A stretch of 64,000 nt of DNA from Prevotella sp. (GCA_017619375.1 JAFZSL010000070.1:124001-188000), one strand, 5' to 3'. Shown: positions 35,001-43,528, counted from the stretch's first letter. Program-made: numbers and translations. The notes: generated from the letters alone by a model not told the origin.

Positions 35001-35397
35001 CATGGACTTCGTGCACAAAGACGATTACCTGAGCGACCACCAGGGCGAGTATGCAGAGCCATACAGCGTCTACAATCCTTGGGTGCATCGCATCGACGTT
35101 GGTTACAAGCACGATTTCAAGGTGAAAGTGGGCAGTACCTTCCACAATCTCCAACTCTCCATGGATATCAAGAACGTGCTCAATCTCTTCAATTCCAGTT
35201 GGGGTGTCAGCAAATACCTCAACCCGGAAATCGGCACTGAGGCACGTCTGCTGAAGTATGAGGGCGTGGATGCCGAAGGCTATCCCACCTTCTCCACCAA
35301 TCCTGCCCTCAACGGCAAGACCAAGACCTGGATGCCCAACCATGCCGTCGGTCAATGCTGGTATGCCTCTGTTGGTATAAGATACACGTTCAATTAA
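32053..35397 (+). CDS. TonB-dependent outer-membrane receptor, Oar-like
   Basis: A 1114-residue protein. The ATG at 32053 gives the signal peptide MQKRITFLIAFMLVLATGVMAQ. A carboxypeptidase-regulatory-like beta domain follows (GESVIGATVKAVHEPSGTVY, NGRFNIQGMRTGGPYSV). Then comes the plug (SRSITDVTRLSPYGGNGMSF, IDAIEELQVVISPYDVRQ, GGGVNAITKSGTNTFKGSAY) and a beta-barrel ending GIRYTFN. This arrangement fits Oar-like receptors rather than SusC: no SusD gene follows. Ligand unknown; energised import or adhesion/export is inferred. The next gene, 28 bases on, encodes a lipoprotein that may be its partner. Confidence 0.9.
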   Translation: MQKRITFLIAFMLVLATGVMAQITTSALGGQVTMQEDGESVIGATVKAVHEPSGTVYTAVTNINGRFNIQGMRTGGPYSVTVSYIGYETKTLKNITLVLGETYNLEVWLSEDANLLSEVVITGKASKFAAEKTGASTNITNAQIANLPTVSRSITDVTRLSPYGGNGMSFAGADGRTANFTVDGANFNNNFGLSDKLPGGGNPISIDAIEELQVVISPYDVRQTNFIGGGVNAITKSGTNTFKGSAYIYHRNENLRGDVADKVTIPTARERDRQTTYGMSIGGPIIKNKLFFFVNGEIINTPTISSPWRGSENGVADPDRSISRTKLSDLATISQFVKNKYGYDTGSWTSFPADEKNYKLLARLDWNITNMHHLALRYNYTKNTIWNAPNATSMDGGTRMASARMSQNSMSFANSMYSMDNLVHSWSLDLNSRLSDNLSNQFLATLSKLDDIRDTNSSEFPFIDILDGGNDNYMALGYELFTWNNAVHNTIWNIKDDVTYYYGDHKIMLGAMFEHQMADNQYMRNGTGYYRYNTMEDFMSGAAPEVVCLTYGYDGESKPAARVQFNRAGVYAQDEWAVNKKLKLTYGLRVDGLFFNNEDLITNKAIYDLDYDGRHIDTGKWPNSSVTFSPRLGFTYDVFGDKSLKIRGGSGLFSGRLPLVFFTNMPTNGGLVQYQAQLNAKTKVWDGKSNAAVKGFEGYTGAYTTDANGNRYIDMSQFAGGLVTENGQATVAALQNKLFSMGYPSHVTPEMGTVPSSISAVDPDFKMPQVWKTSLAVDYQIPVNFPFSVTVEGIFNKKLHDNCISDWAIPSVGGFARFNGVDNRPIYPAGFRTGTKAFILENTSRGYGWSANVTLTAQPYEWLSLMAAYTHTVSKEVTGMPGSAAESAFTYVPTVEGPNTIKLHNSQYVTPDRIVANATIHDKSGNHFSFIYETWRGGYNYSYMMLNDMNGDGYNYDALYIPTDKQVADREFRFVSDDDAQRFMDFVHKDDYLSDHQGEYAEPYSVYNPWVHRIDVGYKHDFKVKVGSTFHNLQLSMDIKNVLNLFNSSWGVSKYLNPEIGTEARLLKYEGVDAEGYPTFSTNPALNGKTKTWMPNHAVGQCWYASVGIRYTFN

Positions 35398-35425
35398 GAG
35401 TCAAGAACCAAAGAATCAAGCAATT

Positions 35426-36934
35426 ATGAAACTCAAATATTTCTTTCCGTTCTTCGTGGCAGTAGTCGCTGCCATGTTTACAGGTTGCTCCGAGGACAAC
35501 GACCCGACGTATCTCGACGAGATTCGCGTGTCTCAGTCTTATGTGAGTCTCAATCCCCAAGGCGGCACCGCATCCATCGACGTCATCGCCAAGGGTGAAT
35601 GGACTGTTTCCGAAGTGCCAGAATGGCTTACGGTGTCGCCTGCTTCCGGGTCTGGCAACGGAACCATCACCTTCTCTGCCGATGCAGGCGAGGGACGCAC
35701 TGCCGAGTTGCTGATCACTTGTGCAGGCAAGGTACAGCGCATCAACATCATCCAGGGTATCGCCACCATTTCCGACGCCACCTGCGCCGAGGTGCTGGCA
35801 GGCCCCGACTCGAAGACCTACCGCGTGAAAGGTACGGTGACCAAGATTGTGAACACCACTTATGGCAACTGGTACCTGAACGACGGCACCGGCGAGGTGT
35901 ATATCTATGGCACGCTCGACTCCAAGGGCGGCACCAAGAACTTCCTCAGCTGGGGACTTGAGGTAGGTGACCAGATCACCGTCGAAGGTCCGAAGACCAC
36001 TTACAACGGTACTGTGGAACTGGTGGACGTGACCGTCGTCAAGATAGAGAAGTCGCTCATCAAGTGCGACTCCCTCACCGTGAATGGGGTGAAGAGCAAC
36101 GAACTGCCGCTCGAGGGTGGTGAAATCGTGGCCAACCTCTCCTGCAAGGGAATCGGCGTGGCCGTCGACATCCCCGCTGAGGCTCAGAGTTGGCTTGGCG
36201 TCGTCTCCACCACCGTCGGAGCAAATCCTACCGTCACGTTCCGTGCACAGCCCAATGCCGGCGGTGACCGCAGCGCCACCGTGCACTTCAATACCACCGA
36301 TGGCGTGAAAAACTACACCGCAGAGGCCACCATCAACCAGAGTGGAGCCATCGTGGAGTTGAACGTGGAAGACTTCCTCGATGCTGAAATCAGCACCACC
36401 CAGTATCGCATCACCGGTGTCATCTCCGGACTCTATGCCAGCGACAGTCAAGGCAAGAGCTTCTACATCCAGGATTATTCGGGCAACGTGCTCGTCTACA
36501 GGGCTGAAGGCTTCATTGAGTCTGGTGCCAAGGTGGGCGACATCGTCACCATCGTGGGACAACGTGGAGCTTACAAGGACAACCCGCAGATGGTTTCTGG
36601 CAAACTTGAGGAAATCAAGTATCCTGTCACCGAAGTCAGCATCGCCGAATTCCTCGCCAAGGAGGATTCCAAGAATGTCTATTACATGGTGACCGGCACC
36701 ATCGATGAAATCGCCAACACCACTTATGGCAACCTCTATCTCACCGATGGCACGAACCGTCTCTATGTCTATGGATGCTATCCCGGCTACGGCGCCACGG
36801 GCGACTTCCGCAAGGACTTCCTCGCCGCCGCCGGAATCGAGGTGGGCGACAAACTGACGATGATTGGTTACAAGGACACCTACAACGGCACCATCGAACT
36901 GTGCGGAGGCATCTATTTCTCACATGAGAAATAA
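35426..36934 (+). CDS. BACON and OB-fold repeat lipoprotein
   Basis: A 502-residue surface lipoprotein candidate: the signal peptide ends with FTGC (Cys-20). Residues about 30-110 are a BACON domain (GTASIDVIAKGEWTVSEVPE, AEWLTVSPASG-type core). Three OB-fold-like modules follow (about 120-215, 310-395, 400-500). The first and third are similar: IVNTTYGNWYLNDGTGEVYI and IANTTYGNLYLTDGTNRLYV, each followed by VGDQITVEGPK-like and VGDKLTMIGYK-like strands. A second BACON-like segment lies between (about 225-305). A role in binding carbohydrate or nucleic acid for the adjacent TonB receptor is inference. Confidence 0.75.
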   Translation: MKLKYFFPFFVAVVAAMFTGCSEDNDPTYLDEIRVSQSYVSLNPQGGTASIDVIAKGEWTVSEVPEWLTVSPASGSGNGTITFSADAGEGRTAELLITCAGKVQRINIIQGIATISDATCAEVLAGPDSKTYRVKGTVTKIVNTTYGNWYLNDGTGEVYIYGTLDSKGGTKNFLSWGLEVGDQITVEGPKTTYNGTVELVDVTVVKIEKSLIKCDSLTVNGVKSNELPLEGGEIVANLSCKGIGVAVDIPAEAQSWLGVVSTTVGANPTVTFRAQPNAGGDRSATVHFNTTDGVKNYTAEATINQSGAIVELNVEDFLDAEISTTQYRITGVISGLYASDSQGKSFYIQDYSGNVLVYRAEGFIESGAKVGDIVTIVGQRGAYKDNPQMVSGKLEEIKYPVTEVSIAEFLAKEDSKNVYYMVTGTIDEIANTTYGNLYLTDGTNRLYVYGCYPGYGATGDFRKDFLAAAGIEVGDKLTMIGYKDTYNGTIELCGGIYFSHEK

Positions 36935-37010
36935 TGGTTGAAGCAACAAGAAGTTAGCCCTTTCCCTGTCTTAAGGTCTTTAAGGACGTTAAGTCGATGG
37001 GACACATCAT

Positions 37011-37047
37011 AAAAAATCGGATGCAGCCACCCTGCATCCGATTTTTT
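37011..37047 (+). terminator. Strong Rho-independent terminator after the TonB/lipoprotein pair
   Basis: A perfect stem, AAAAAATCGGATGCAG and CTGCATCCGATTTTTT, encloses a 5-base loop and ends in a T run. It lies 77 bases after the lipoprotein stop. Confidence 0.9.
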
Positions 37048-37081
37048 GTGCTTTTTTCTTTGCCAATCGTTCTACTTTGCG

Positions 37082-37089
37082 TATTTTTG
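37082..37089 (+). promoter_or_regulatory. -7 promoter box for the thioredoxin-fold lipoprotein gene
   Basis: TATTTTTG matches TAnnTTTG, only 16 bases upstream of the ATG at 37106, so the leader would be very short. It follows directly after a strong terminator. Confidence 0.5.
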
Positions 37090-37105
37090 CACCACATTAT
37101 TATAC

Positions 37106-38278
37106 ATGAAGATGAAAAAGACCATGACAAAGACCTTGGCCGCCGTAGCGGCCACCCTTTTGCTCGCTGCTTGCGGGAATGCCTCGTTCAAGGTGGAGGG
37201 GAATATCACCGATGCCAACGACTCCATACTCTATTTGGAAAACATGGCACTCGACGGACCGCAAGTGGTGGACTCCGTCAAACTTGACGCCACCGGTGCC
37301 TTCTCGCTTTCCGCATCGGCATCAGAGGACGCCCCTGAGTTCTACAGACTCCGTATCGGACAGCAGATTGTCAATTTCTGTATCGACTCCATGGATGTTG
37401 TCAAGGTGAAAGCATCCTATCCTTCCATGATGTCCGACTATGAGATAGATGGAGGTGACAGCAATCAGAAAATCAAGCAACTCTCCTTGATGCAAATACA
37501 GTTGCAGGCCGTGGCCAACCAGATTCTAAGGGCACCCAACCTCAGCGCAAAGGCGGTGGAGGACAGCGTCCTAAATGTAGTCAATGCCTACAAGAAAGAG
37601 GTGATGGCTAATTACATCTACAAGGAGCCGATGAAGCCCTATTCCTATTTCGCCCTCTTCCAGGGCATCGTCGTGGGCAACTCCTACATGATGGTGTTCG
37701 ATCCAAGAAGGGACGTCGAGGATGTGAAACCCTATTCAGCCGTCGCCACACAATGGGACACCTACCATCCCAATTCCGCAAGAGGCAAGAACCTGCACAA
37801 CATCACCATCGAAGCAGCAAAGACAAGAAAAATCGTCAAAGCACGAAACGAGGGTATTATGGTGGATGCCGACAAGGTGAGCGAGGCCAACCTCATCGAT
37901 ATCGTCCTCAATGACAACAAGGGTGTGAAACGAAGCCTCACCAGCCTTAAGGGGCAGGTGGTGCTTCTCGACTTCCATATCTTCGCTGCCGAAGGAAGCC
38001 AGGCCCGCATCATGGCCCTGAGGGAACTCTACAACAAATACCATGACCGGGGATTGGAAATCTTCCAGGTGTCGTTTGACCAGGACGACCATTTTTGGAA
38101 GACCCAGACAGCAGCCTTGCCATGGATTTCCGTGCGTGACGACCAGGGTGTCTCCAATGTCTATCTTTACCAGAAACAGACGCTGCCCGTCAACTACATC
38201 ATCAGTCGCGACAACCAGGTGGTGATGGGACCGCAGCAAATCAAAGACCTCGAGGCCGACATCGCCAAGTATCTATAG
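37106..38278 (+). CDS. TlpA-like thioredoxin-fold lipoprotein lacking CxxC
   Basis: A 390-residue lipoprotein. The signal peptide ends in LLLAACG (lipobox LAAC). Residues about 25-125 match the N-terminal DUF4369 beta domain of Bacteroidota thiol-disulfide proteins (FKVEGNITDANDSILYLENM). The C-terminal 140 residues have the thioredoxin-like order: GQVVLLDFHIFAAEGSQARI, LRELYNKYHDRGLEIFQVSF and the cis-Pro strand TLPVNYIISRDNQVV. Where TlpA/ResA have W-C-x-x-C, this protein has F-A-A-E-G-S, so it lacks the redox cysteines and is unlikely to be an oxidoreductase. ATG at 37112 is an alternative start. Confidence 0.82.
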   Translation: MKMKKTMTKTLAAVAATLLLAACGNASFKVEGNITDANDSILYLENMALDGPQVVDSVKLDATGAFSLSASASEDAPEFYRLRIGQQIVNFCIDSMDVVKVKASYPSMMSDYEIDGGDSNQKIKQLSLMQIQLQAVANQILRAPNLSAKAVEDSVLNVVNAYKKEVMANYIYKEPMKPYSYFALFQGIVVGNSYMMVFDPRRDVEDVKPYSAVATQWDTYHPNSARGKNLHNITIEAAKTRKIVKARNEGIMVDADKVSEANLIDIVLNDNKGVKRSLTSLKGQVVLLDFHIFAAEGSQARIMALRELYNKYHDRGLEIFQVSFDQDDHFWKTQTAALPWISVRDDQGVSNVYLYQKQTLPVNYIISRDNQVVMGPQQIKDLEADIAKYL

Positions 38279-38362
38279 GAATACTATAGTCCATAGGAAG
38301 ACTATTGCCCATAGGAAAACAAGAAAAAACAGAAACTTTAGGAAAGTTCCAGCCTTCTGCAA

Positions 38363-38866
38363 ATGAAGCTCAAGATGCTCACCACCTTGGCCGTGGCATT
38401 CTTGCTGGCCTTCCCCATGATGGCAGACGCTCAGCGGTTCTCGCTACAGACGGTCAGCGACTCGCTTTCTTTCCTCATATTGGAAGAAGGAGGGAAGACC
38501 GACCGATGGCGACTCGTCTTCCCTGTCTACCAGATGTGCGTGGGCGATGTGGATGGCGATGGCAGGGAGGATGCCCTCGTCGGCGTGGTGAAGACCACAC
38601 GCTTCGACCCCGTCGTGTCCAAGCGACTGTTCATCTTCAAAAACTATCATGGACGCATCAGGGCGATGTGGATGGGGTCGAAATTAGGAGGAACTCTCGT
38701 CGACTTTCGCTTCAAGGACGGCAAGGTCGTCACCCTGCAGTCTGATGGTGGTTCGAAATATGCCGTTGTGGAGCACCATTGGCGCGACTTTGGACTTGGA
38801 TTCACGAAATTCCTCGCCTACAATGTATCTCAAGAGGAAGCCTTTAGGACTTTCCAACAACAATAG
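38363..38866 (+). CDS. Small exported protein, function unknown
   Basis: A 167-residue protein with a signal peptide (MKLKMLTTLAVAFLLAFPMMADAQ). It contains GDVDGDGREDALVGV, a D-x-D-x-D-G calcium-binding-like loop of the kind found in FG-GAP/VCBS proteins, and strands such as WRLVFPVYQMCVG and KRLFIFKNYHGRI. No family is recognised. It lies between the thioredoxin-fold lipoprotein gene (84 bases) and the DUF3160 gene (33 bases), all on the same strand. Confidence 0.65.
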   Translation: MKLKMLTTLAVAFLLAFPMMADAQRFSLQTVSDSLSFLILEEGGKTDRWRLVFPVYQMCVGDVDGDGREDALVGVVKTTRFDPVVSKRLFIFKNYHGRIRAMWMGSKLGGTLVDFRFKDGKVVTLQSDGGSKYAVVEHHWRDFGLGFTKFLAYNVSQEEAFRTFQQQ

Positions 38867-38899
38867 CACTCATTCAGATAACCTTATCATTCAAACAGT

Positions 38900-41269
38900 A
38901 TGAAAAAATTCTTGTTCTTGTTCTTGGCTCTTGCCACCCTTTTCGCCACAACGATGATGGCCCAAGACCCTGTCGTGTTGCCTGGGAAGGGGAAAATCAA
39001 CGTGGAGAACCTCAAAAGGATCAACACCAATATGGACATCTCCAACCTTTCGGTCTGCGAGTTGCGCGTCCTGCGCAATGCCTTTGCAGCCCAACAAGGT
39101 TACATCTTCAAAAGCAGCGAATTACGACAACTCTTCAACTCCACTTCCTGGTATGACGAATTGGCTTGGAAACGCTATGGCGCCGAAAACCCCAAACCGG
39201 TGACCTATACCAAGCAGCAACAGACATTCATCAACAAACTCAAGGCCAGGGAGGATGAGTTGCTCAAGGCGAATTTCAAGTCGGACAAGGGCATCGTCAA
39301 TCTCGACAACCTCATCAACCCCTTCCAATTGGAGGAGTTTCCCGATGCACTGAAGAACCATCTTTCCAAGTATGGCTTCGGCATCGTGGAGGCTGACCAT
39401 GAGCAAATCTTCCAAATCTATGAGAAAAACGACTACACGCTGTTCCCCAACTTTGTCACCACCGACTTGTACCTGCAACTCTACCACCTCTTCTTCGACA
39501 CCACGATGAGGAAGGTGGAGGAGGGGAAACTCTATGATGCCATCGCCGACTTGTGCAAGGCCCTTCATGCAGAGATGATGCAGACCGCCAGGACGGAGAA
39601 GGTGCAAGGGGTGAAGGATGCCGCCGAATGGGACGCCGCCTACTTCGCCATCGCATACCAACTGCTCACCAACAACTCGCTCGACATTCCGGAGACATAC
39701 CGCCAGATGGCAAAGCAGGAACTGGATAACTGCAACAGCAACTCTGACAATTACTCGAAGTTCATCGGAAGTCTTGATGTGAAATTTCCCTATTCGCTCT
39801 TCAAGCCTCGCGGGCACTACACCCGCTCTGAGAAGGTGGGACGCTATTTCAGGGCGATGATGTGGCTGCAGACAGTCTATTTCGGCACCGATGACAACCT
39901 GCACCTGCAGCGTGCAGCTCTCATTGCTGAAAAATTGAGCAACAACGCCAACTGCAAGAAGACTTTCGACAGGGTGTTCACACCCATCACCTTCATCATG
40001 GGCACCCCAGACAACATCACCATCCTGCAAGTGGCCGACATCATGCGGCAGCAAGGTGTCACCACCGCCCAACTTGTGGGGGACAGCGGCAAATTGGAGG
40101 CTTTCCGCAAGAAGGTGGACGAGGTGGCTGAAAAACAGATACGCATCAGACCCAAGTTTGAGAGGACGGCACACAACAAGATCAACTTCATGCCACAACG
40201 CTACCAACCCGATGCAGAGGTGCTCCAGGAGATGGTGGACACGGACAACGAAGTGACCAAGCGGGCCGTGCCGATGGGACTTGACGTGATGGCTGCCATC
40301 GGCTCCACTGCAGCGGAGCGCATCCTCCTGAATGAACTCAAACAAGGTACGCAGTGGGACCAGTTCCTCCCCAACTTGCAAAGGATGAAGGGCGTGATGG
40401 ACAAGACCGACTGGAAAGCCTGCGTGGCCAACCAGTGGATAGCCACACTCAACGCACTTAACATCAACAAGGATCCTCGCGTACCTTATTTTATGAAGAC
40501 ACCCCAATGGGACAAGAAAAACCTCAACTCCTCACTGGCTTCTTGGGCCGAACTGAAACACGATGCCATCCTCTATGCCAAGCAACCGATGATGGCCGAA
40601 TGTGGTGATGAGTCGCTGCCCCCTCCTGTGGTCACCGGATATGTGGAGCCCAACATCGCCTTCTGGGCAAAGGCTGTGGAATTGCTTTTCGACACCAAGA
40701 ACGTGTTCAAGCGCTACGACCTGATCAATGAGGATTTGGAGGAAAGCATCAGCGGCATCGACGAAATCGCTCGTTTCCTACTTGACGTCAGCAACCGCGA
40801 GTTAGCGGGTGAGAAAATCACTGAAGAAGATTATGACCGCATCAGGTATATCGGAGGCTCTTTTGAAAGGCTCTCCTTGGACCTCATCAAGGAACCCGAC
40901 CAAGTCCTGGCAGGATGGAATGACGTTGAGGGCACTGACAAGTCCATCGCCCTTGTCGCTGACGTGCTCACCTCCAATGGTGACAACAACCCGGAGAAGA
41001 GCATCCTCTACGAGGCCGTAGGTCCCGCCCATGAAATCTATGTCGTCGTAGAAGTGGATGGTTATCTCCGTCTTATGCGCGGTGGCGTGTTCTCTTACAG
41101 GGAGTTCATCCGTCCCATAGCGGAAGAGCGCCTCAACGACGAGGAGTGGCAGGAGATGATCAAGACTTATCCCAACACGGGGAAACCCTCTTGGATGAAT
41201 GAAATCATCGTGCCCCTTAAGAAGAAAATTGTTGACAATGAGAGGGTGTTCTTCAGCTCCGGATGCTGA
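38900..41269 (+). CDS. Exported YARHG-DUF3160 protein
   Basis: A 789-residue protein with the signal peptide MKKFLFLFLALATLFATTMMAQ. Residues about 45-85 form a YARHG-like domain (LSVCELRVLRNAFAAQQGY, FKSSELRQLFNSTSWYDEL). The large helical rest (from NPFQLEEFPDALKNHLSKYG, FPNFVTTDLYLQLYHLFFD) matches DUF3160 proteins, which occur singly in Bacteroidota and Firmicutes. Function unknown; periplasmic or cell-surface location is inferred. ETIFVVEVDG-like segments near the C-terminus (EIYVVVEVDGYLRLMRGGVF) are followed by the SYREF motif typical of the family. Confidence 0.78.
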   Translation: MKKFLFLFLALATLFATTMMAQDPVVLPGKGKINVENLKRINTNMDISNLSVCELRVLRNAFAAQQGYIFKSSELRQLFNSTSWYDELAWKRYGAENPKPVTYTKQQQTFINKLKAREDELLKANFKSDKGIVNLDNLINPFQLEEFPDALKNHLSKYGFGIVEADHEQIFQIYEKNDYTLFPNFVTTDLYLQLYHLFFDTTMRKVEEGKLYDAIADLCKALHAEMMQTARTEKVQGVKDAAEWDAAYFAIAYQLLTNNSLDIPETYRQMAKQELDNCNSNSDNYSKFIGSLDVKFPYSLFKPRGHYTRSEKVGRYFRAMMWLQTVYFGTDDNLHLQRAALIAEKLSNNANCKKTFDRVFTPITFIMGTPDNITILQVADIMRQQGVTTAQLVGDSGKLEAFRKKVDEVAEKQIRIRPKFERTAHNKINFMPQRYQPDAEVLQEMVDTDNEVTKRAVPMGLDVMAAIGSTAAERILLNELKQGTQWDQFLPNLQRMKGVMDKTDWKACVANQWIATLNALNINKDPRVPYFMKTPQWDKKNLNSSLASWAELKHDAILYAKQPMMAECGDESLPPPVVTGYVEPNIAFWAKAVELLFDTKNVFKRYDLINEDLEESISGIDEIARFLLDVSNRELAGEKITEEDYDRIRYIGGSFERLSLDLIKEPDQVLAGWNDVEGTDKSIALVADVLTSNGDNNPEKSILYEAVGPAHEIYVVVEVDGYLRLMRGGVFSYREFIRPIAEERLNDEEWQEMIKTYPNTGKPSWMNEIIVPLKKKIVDNERVFFSSGC

Positions 41270-41298
41270 AAAACACCAAAATGACATACGCATCATGT

Positions 41299-41319
41299 GA
41301 GACGGGTTTTTCCCGTCTC
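41299..41319 (+). terminator. Hairpin after the DUF3160 gene
   Basis: GAGACGGG and CCCGTCTC pair over 8 bases around a TTTTT loop, 29 bases after the stop. No T run follows, so termination would be weak or Rho-assisted. Confidence 0.5.
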
Positions 41320-41407
41320 CATGTTGTGCTTCTTGCGGGATTCCTCCCTTCTTCATGCAGTTCATTGTATGGAATAATCATCAAATGAAAAACATAAAAA
41401 TACTATC

Positions 41408-42130
41408 ATGGCACTCATCAAATGCAAGGAATGTGGAAATGTGATATCCGACAAGGCTACGACTTGTCCTCGATGCGGAAACCCCGTGAACAATGGGGCT
41501 GCTTCGTATCAAGGAGATGGAGCAACAAGGTTGATTAAAAAGAAAAGTCCAAACTCAAAGTGGTTGTTCACCACCATTGCCGTCTTGGGCATCGCCCTGC
41601 TGGGATGTGGTGCTTATATCCTTCTTGACAAGAATAGTGGTGTTGGCACAGAACCCGCCAAGGCAGAGGTGACGGGGGCAAAGACAGACTCCGTAGCTCC
41701 TAAAGCAGGAGTGGTGGAAGCCAAAGAAGAAGTAAAGTCCAAGGCGGAAGTGGACGCACCTCCCTCAAGCACGCCGGTGGAAGAGCAAACCGCCCCCGTG
41801 GCACCTCCCAAGACAAGAGGCATCCACGCCACACTCACTGGATGGATCAGCACCATAGAGGATGTGAAGATGGTGCTCCGGGGAACCACGGGAACGCTCT
41901 CCTATGTCATGGATGGCAAACGCATCGTCAGCAACATCGTCATGGACGCCAGCGCCTCGAAAATCGACGAGGACGGCTTCGGGCATCTTGTTCTCAAAAG
42001 CTTCACTCCCAACGGCAAACTGAAAGGACGTTTCATCGGCGAGATGGACCCTGCAGAATGTGGATACTTCTACGGGGGACAATTCGTCAATGTCAATGGT
42101 GGGTCCACCAACTTCTTGCTCACGGAATAG
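41408..42130 (+). CDS. Zinc-ribbon membrane protein, function unknown
   Basis: A 240-residue protein. The N-terminal zinc ribbon is IKCKECGNVISDKATTCPRC (C-x2-C ... C-x2-C). A TM helix follows at about residues 54-76 (WLFTTIAVLGIALLGCGAYI), then an Ala/Val/Lys/Pro-rich spacer and a C-terminal beta domain (residues about 138-240, ATLTGWISTIEDVKMVLRGT). Zinc-ribbon plus single TM proteins are common in this phylum without known function. Topology (ribbon inside, beta domain outside) is inferred. Confidence 0.7.
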   Translation: MALIKCKECGNVISDKATTCPRCGNPVNNGAASYQGDGATRLIKKKSPNSKWLFTTIAVLGIALLGCGAYILLDKNSGVGTEPAKAEVTGAKTDSVAPKAGVVEAKEEVKSKAEVDAPPSSTPVEEQTAPVAPPKTRGIHATLTGWISTIEDVKMVLRGTTGTLSYVMDGKRIVSNIVMDASASKIDEDGFGHLVLKSFTPNGKLKGRFIGEMDPAECGYFYGGQFVNVNGGSTNFLLTE

Positions 42131-42309
42131 GCAAAGCACAGCACCTGGTAACTTCAAGGGGGCGACGGGCTTTAGATGTTTCGAGGTGGCTGCCCCCTTC
42201 CTTGCCGCTTTTGCCCTAAATTCCACGGTTTGATGCAGGAAACTCTGCAAATGCAACACCATCTAAAATAAACGATACGAAAAGAATGGTTTTTGTGGTA
42301 AAAAAAATG

Positions 42310-42317
42310 TATTTTTG
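42310..42317 (+). promoter_or_regulatory. -7 promoter box for the xylan-use operon
   Basis: TATTTTTG matches TAnnTTTG, 20 bases before the ATG at 42338. A TTTG lies 14 bases upstream of it, closer than the usual 19-21. Confidence 0.5.
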
Positions 42318-42337
42318 CGCTTGCTAATTATCAAACT

Positions 42338-43528
42338 ATGTCATTCAAATCATTGATCACCATTGCCTCCCTCTTTTGGACCACCATGTCGATGGCCCAA
42401 GGGCAGGATGCCTGGGTGGGTACCTGGGCGGCAGCCGCTGAATTCACTGGCCAGAGCGACATGCCAAAGGCACCGCTCACCAATCGTTCTCTTCGTGAAA
42501 TCGTACGAGTCTCCATAGCTGGCGAATGCCTCAAGTTAAGGCTTTCCAACGAGTTCAGCAAGCAACCAGTGGAAATCAAGTCGGTCTTCATCGCCGATGC
42601 CCTCGACTCTTGCGACATTGTGAAGAAGTCGGCCCGCTACCTCACCTTCGGCGGGAAGAAATCGGTGACCATCGCTCCGGGCGAGTGCGCCGTGAGCGAT
42701 GTCTGCAACTATCCTCTGAAGGCATTGCAACTGTTGTCCGTCACCATCAACTATGGGGCGACACCGGAGAACGCCACCTCGCATAGAGGCTCACGCACCA
42801 CATCGTACATCATCAACGGGGAGGCAAAACCCAAGACTTCTTTCGCCAACGCCGAGAAGGCGGACCATTGGTACAGCATCGCCTCTATCGACGTGCCCTG
42901 CAAGGGACAGGAATGCATCGCCATCATCGGCAACTCCATCACCGACGGACGTGGCTCCACCACCAACAAGCAGAACCGCTGGCCCGACCAGATGGTAACG
43001 GCGCTGGCCGAACAAGGTGGAAAGGAATATGCCATGCTCAACCTCGGCATCGGTGGCAACTGCGTGGTGCGAGGCGGACTGAGTGAACCGGCGCTGAAGC
43101 GCTTCGACCGCGACGTACTCGCACAGAATGGCGTGACCGCCGTCATCATCTTCGAGGGCATCAACGACATCGGAGGGAGCAAGGGACGCAGTGAACAAAT
43201 GGCACAGCAACTCATCGAGGCATTCCAGGAGATGATAGGCAAGGCCCATGCTCGTGGACTGAAAGTCTATCTCGCCACCATCACACCTTATGGCAAAAGT
43301 TTCTACGACGACAGCTTCTTCAAGGAGGCGGCCAGACAGACAGTCAACCAGTGGATACGCACTAACAAGGAGGCCGACGGATACATCGACTTCGATGAGG
43401 CCATGCGTGACCCAGAGCATCCCTCGCAACTGCAGGAGGCTCTCCAGGAGGACTGGCTGCATCCCAATGCCAAAGGATATGAAGTGATGGGGCGGTATGC
43501 CGCCAAATTCATTCAGGGTTTGAGATAA
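42338..43528 (+). CDS. Exported SGNH/GDSL esterase of the xylan operon
   Basis: A 396-residue protein with a signal peptide (MSFKSLITIASLFWTTMSMAQ). The first 190 residues include a family-specific beta region beginning DAWVGTWAAAAEFTG. The SGNH hydrolase motifs are IIGNSITDGRG (nucleophile Ser), NLGIGGN, FEGINDIGGS and DWLHPNAKGYEVMG (catalytic Asp and His). It is probably an acetyl or feruloyl esterase on xylan side groups, judged by the downstream GH10 and GH43 genes; activity not provable from sequence. Confidence 0.87.
   Translation: MSFKSLITIASLFWTTMSMAQGQDAWVGTWAAAAEFTGQSDMPKAPLTNRSLREIVRVSIAGECLKLRLSNEFSKQPVEIKSVFIADALDSCDIVKKSARYLTFGGKKSVTIAPGECAVSDVCNYPLKALQLLSVTINYGATPENATSHRGSRTTSYIINGEAKPKTSFANAEKADHWYSIASIDVPCKGQECIAIIGNSITDGRGSTTNKQNRWPDQMVTALAEQGGKEYAMLNLGIGGNCVVRGGLSEPALKRFDRDVLAQNGVTAVIIFEGINDIGGSKGRSEQMAQQLIEAFQEMIGKAHARGLKVYLATITPYGKSFYDDSFFKEAARQTVNQWIRTNKEADGYIDFDEAMRDPEHPSQLQEALQEDWLHPNAKGYEVMGRYAAKFIQGLR

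Noticed and set aside
33052..35355. A 767-codon open frame on the minus strand across the TonB receptor gene
   Set aside because: It is antisense to a receptor with complete plug and barrel motifs; its peptide is Val/His/Asp-rich without any recognisable domain, typical for a complement of G/C-rich codons.
32053..36934. SusC/SusD polysaccharide utilisation pair
   Set aside because: The second gene lacks the TPR-like helices and length of SusD and consists of BACON and OB-like modules.
37106..38278. Annotation as thiol:disulfide interchange protein
   Set aside because: The cysteine pair required for the activity is absent.
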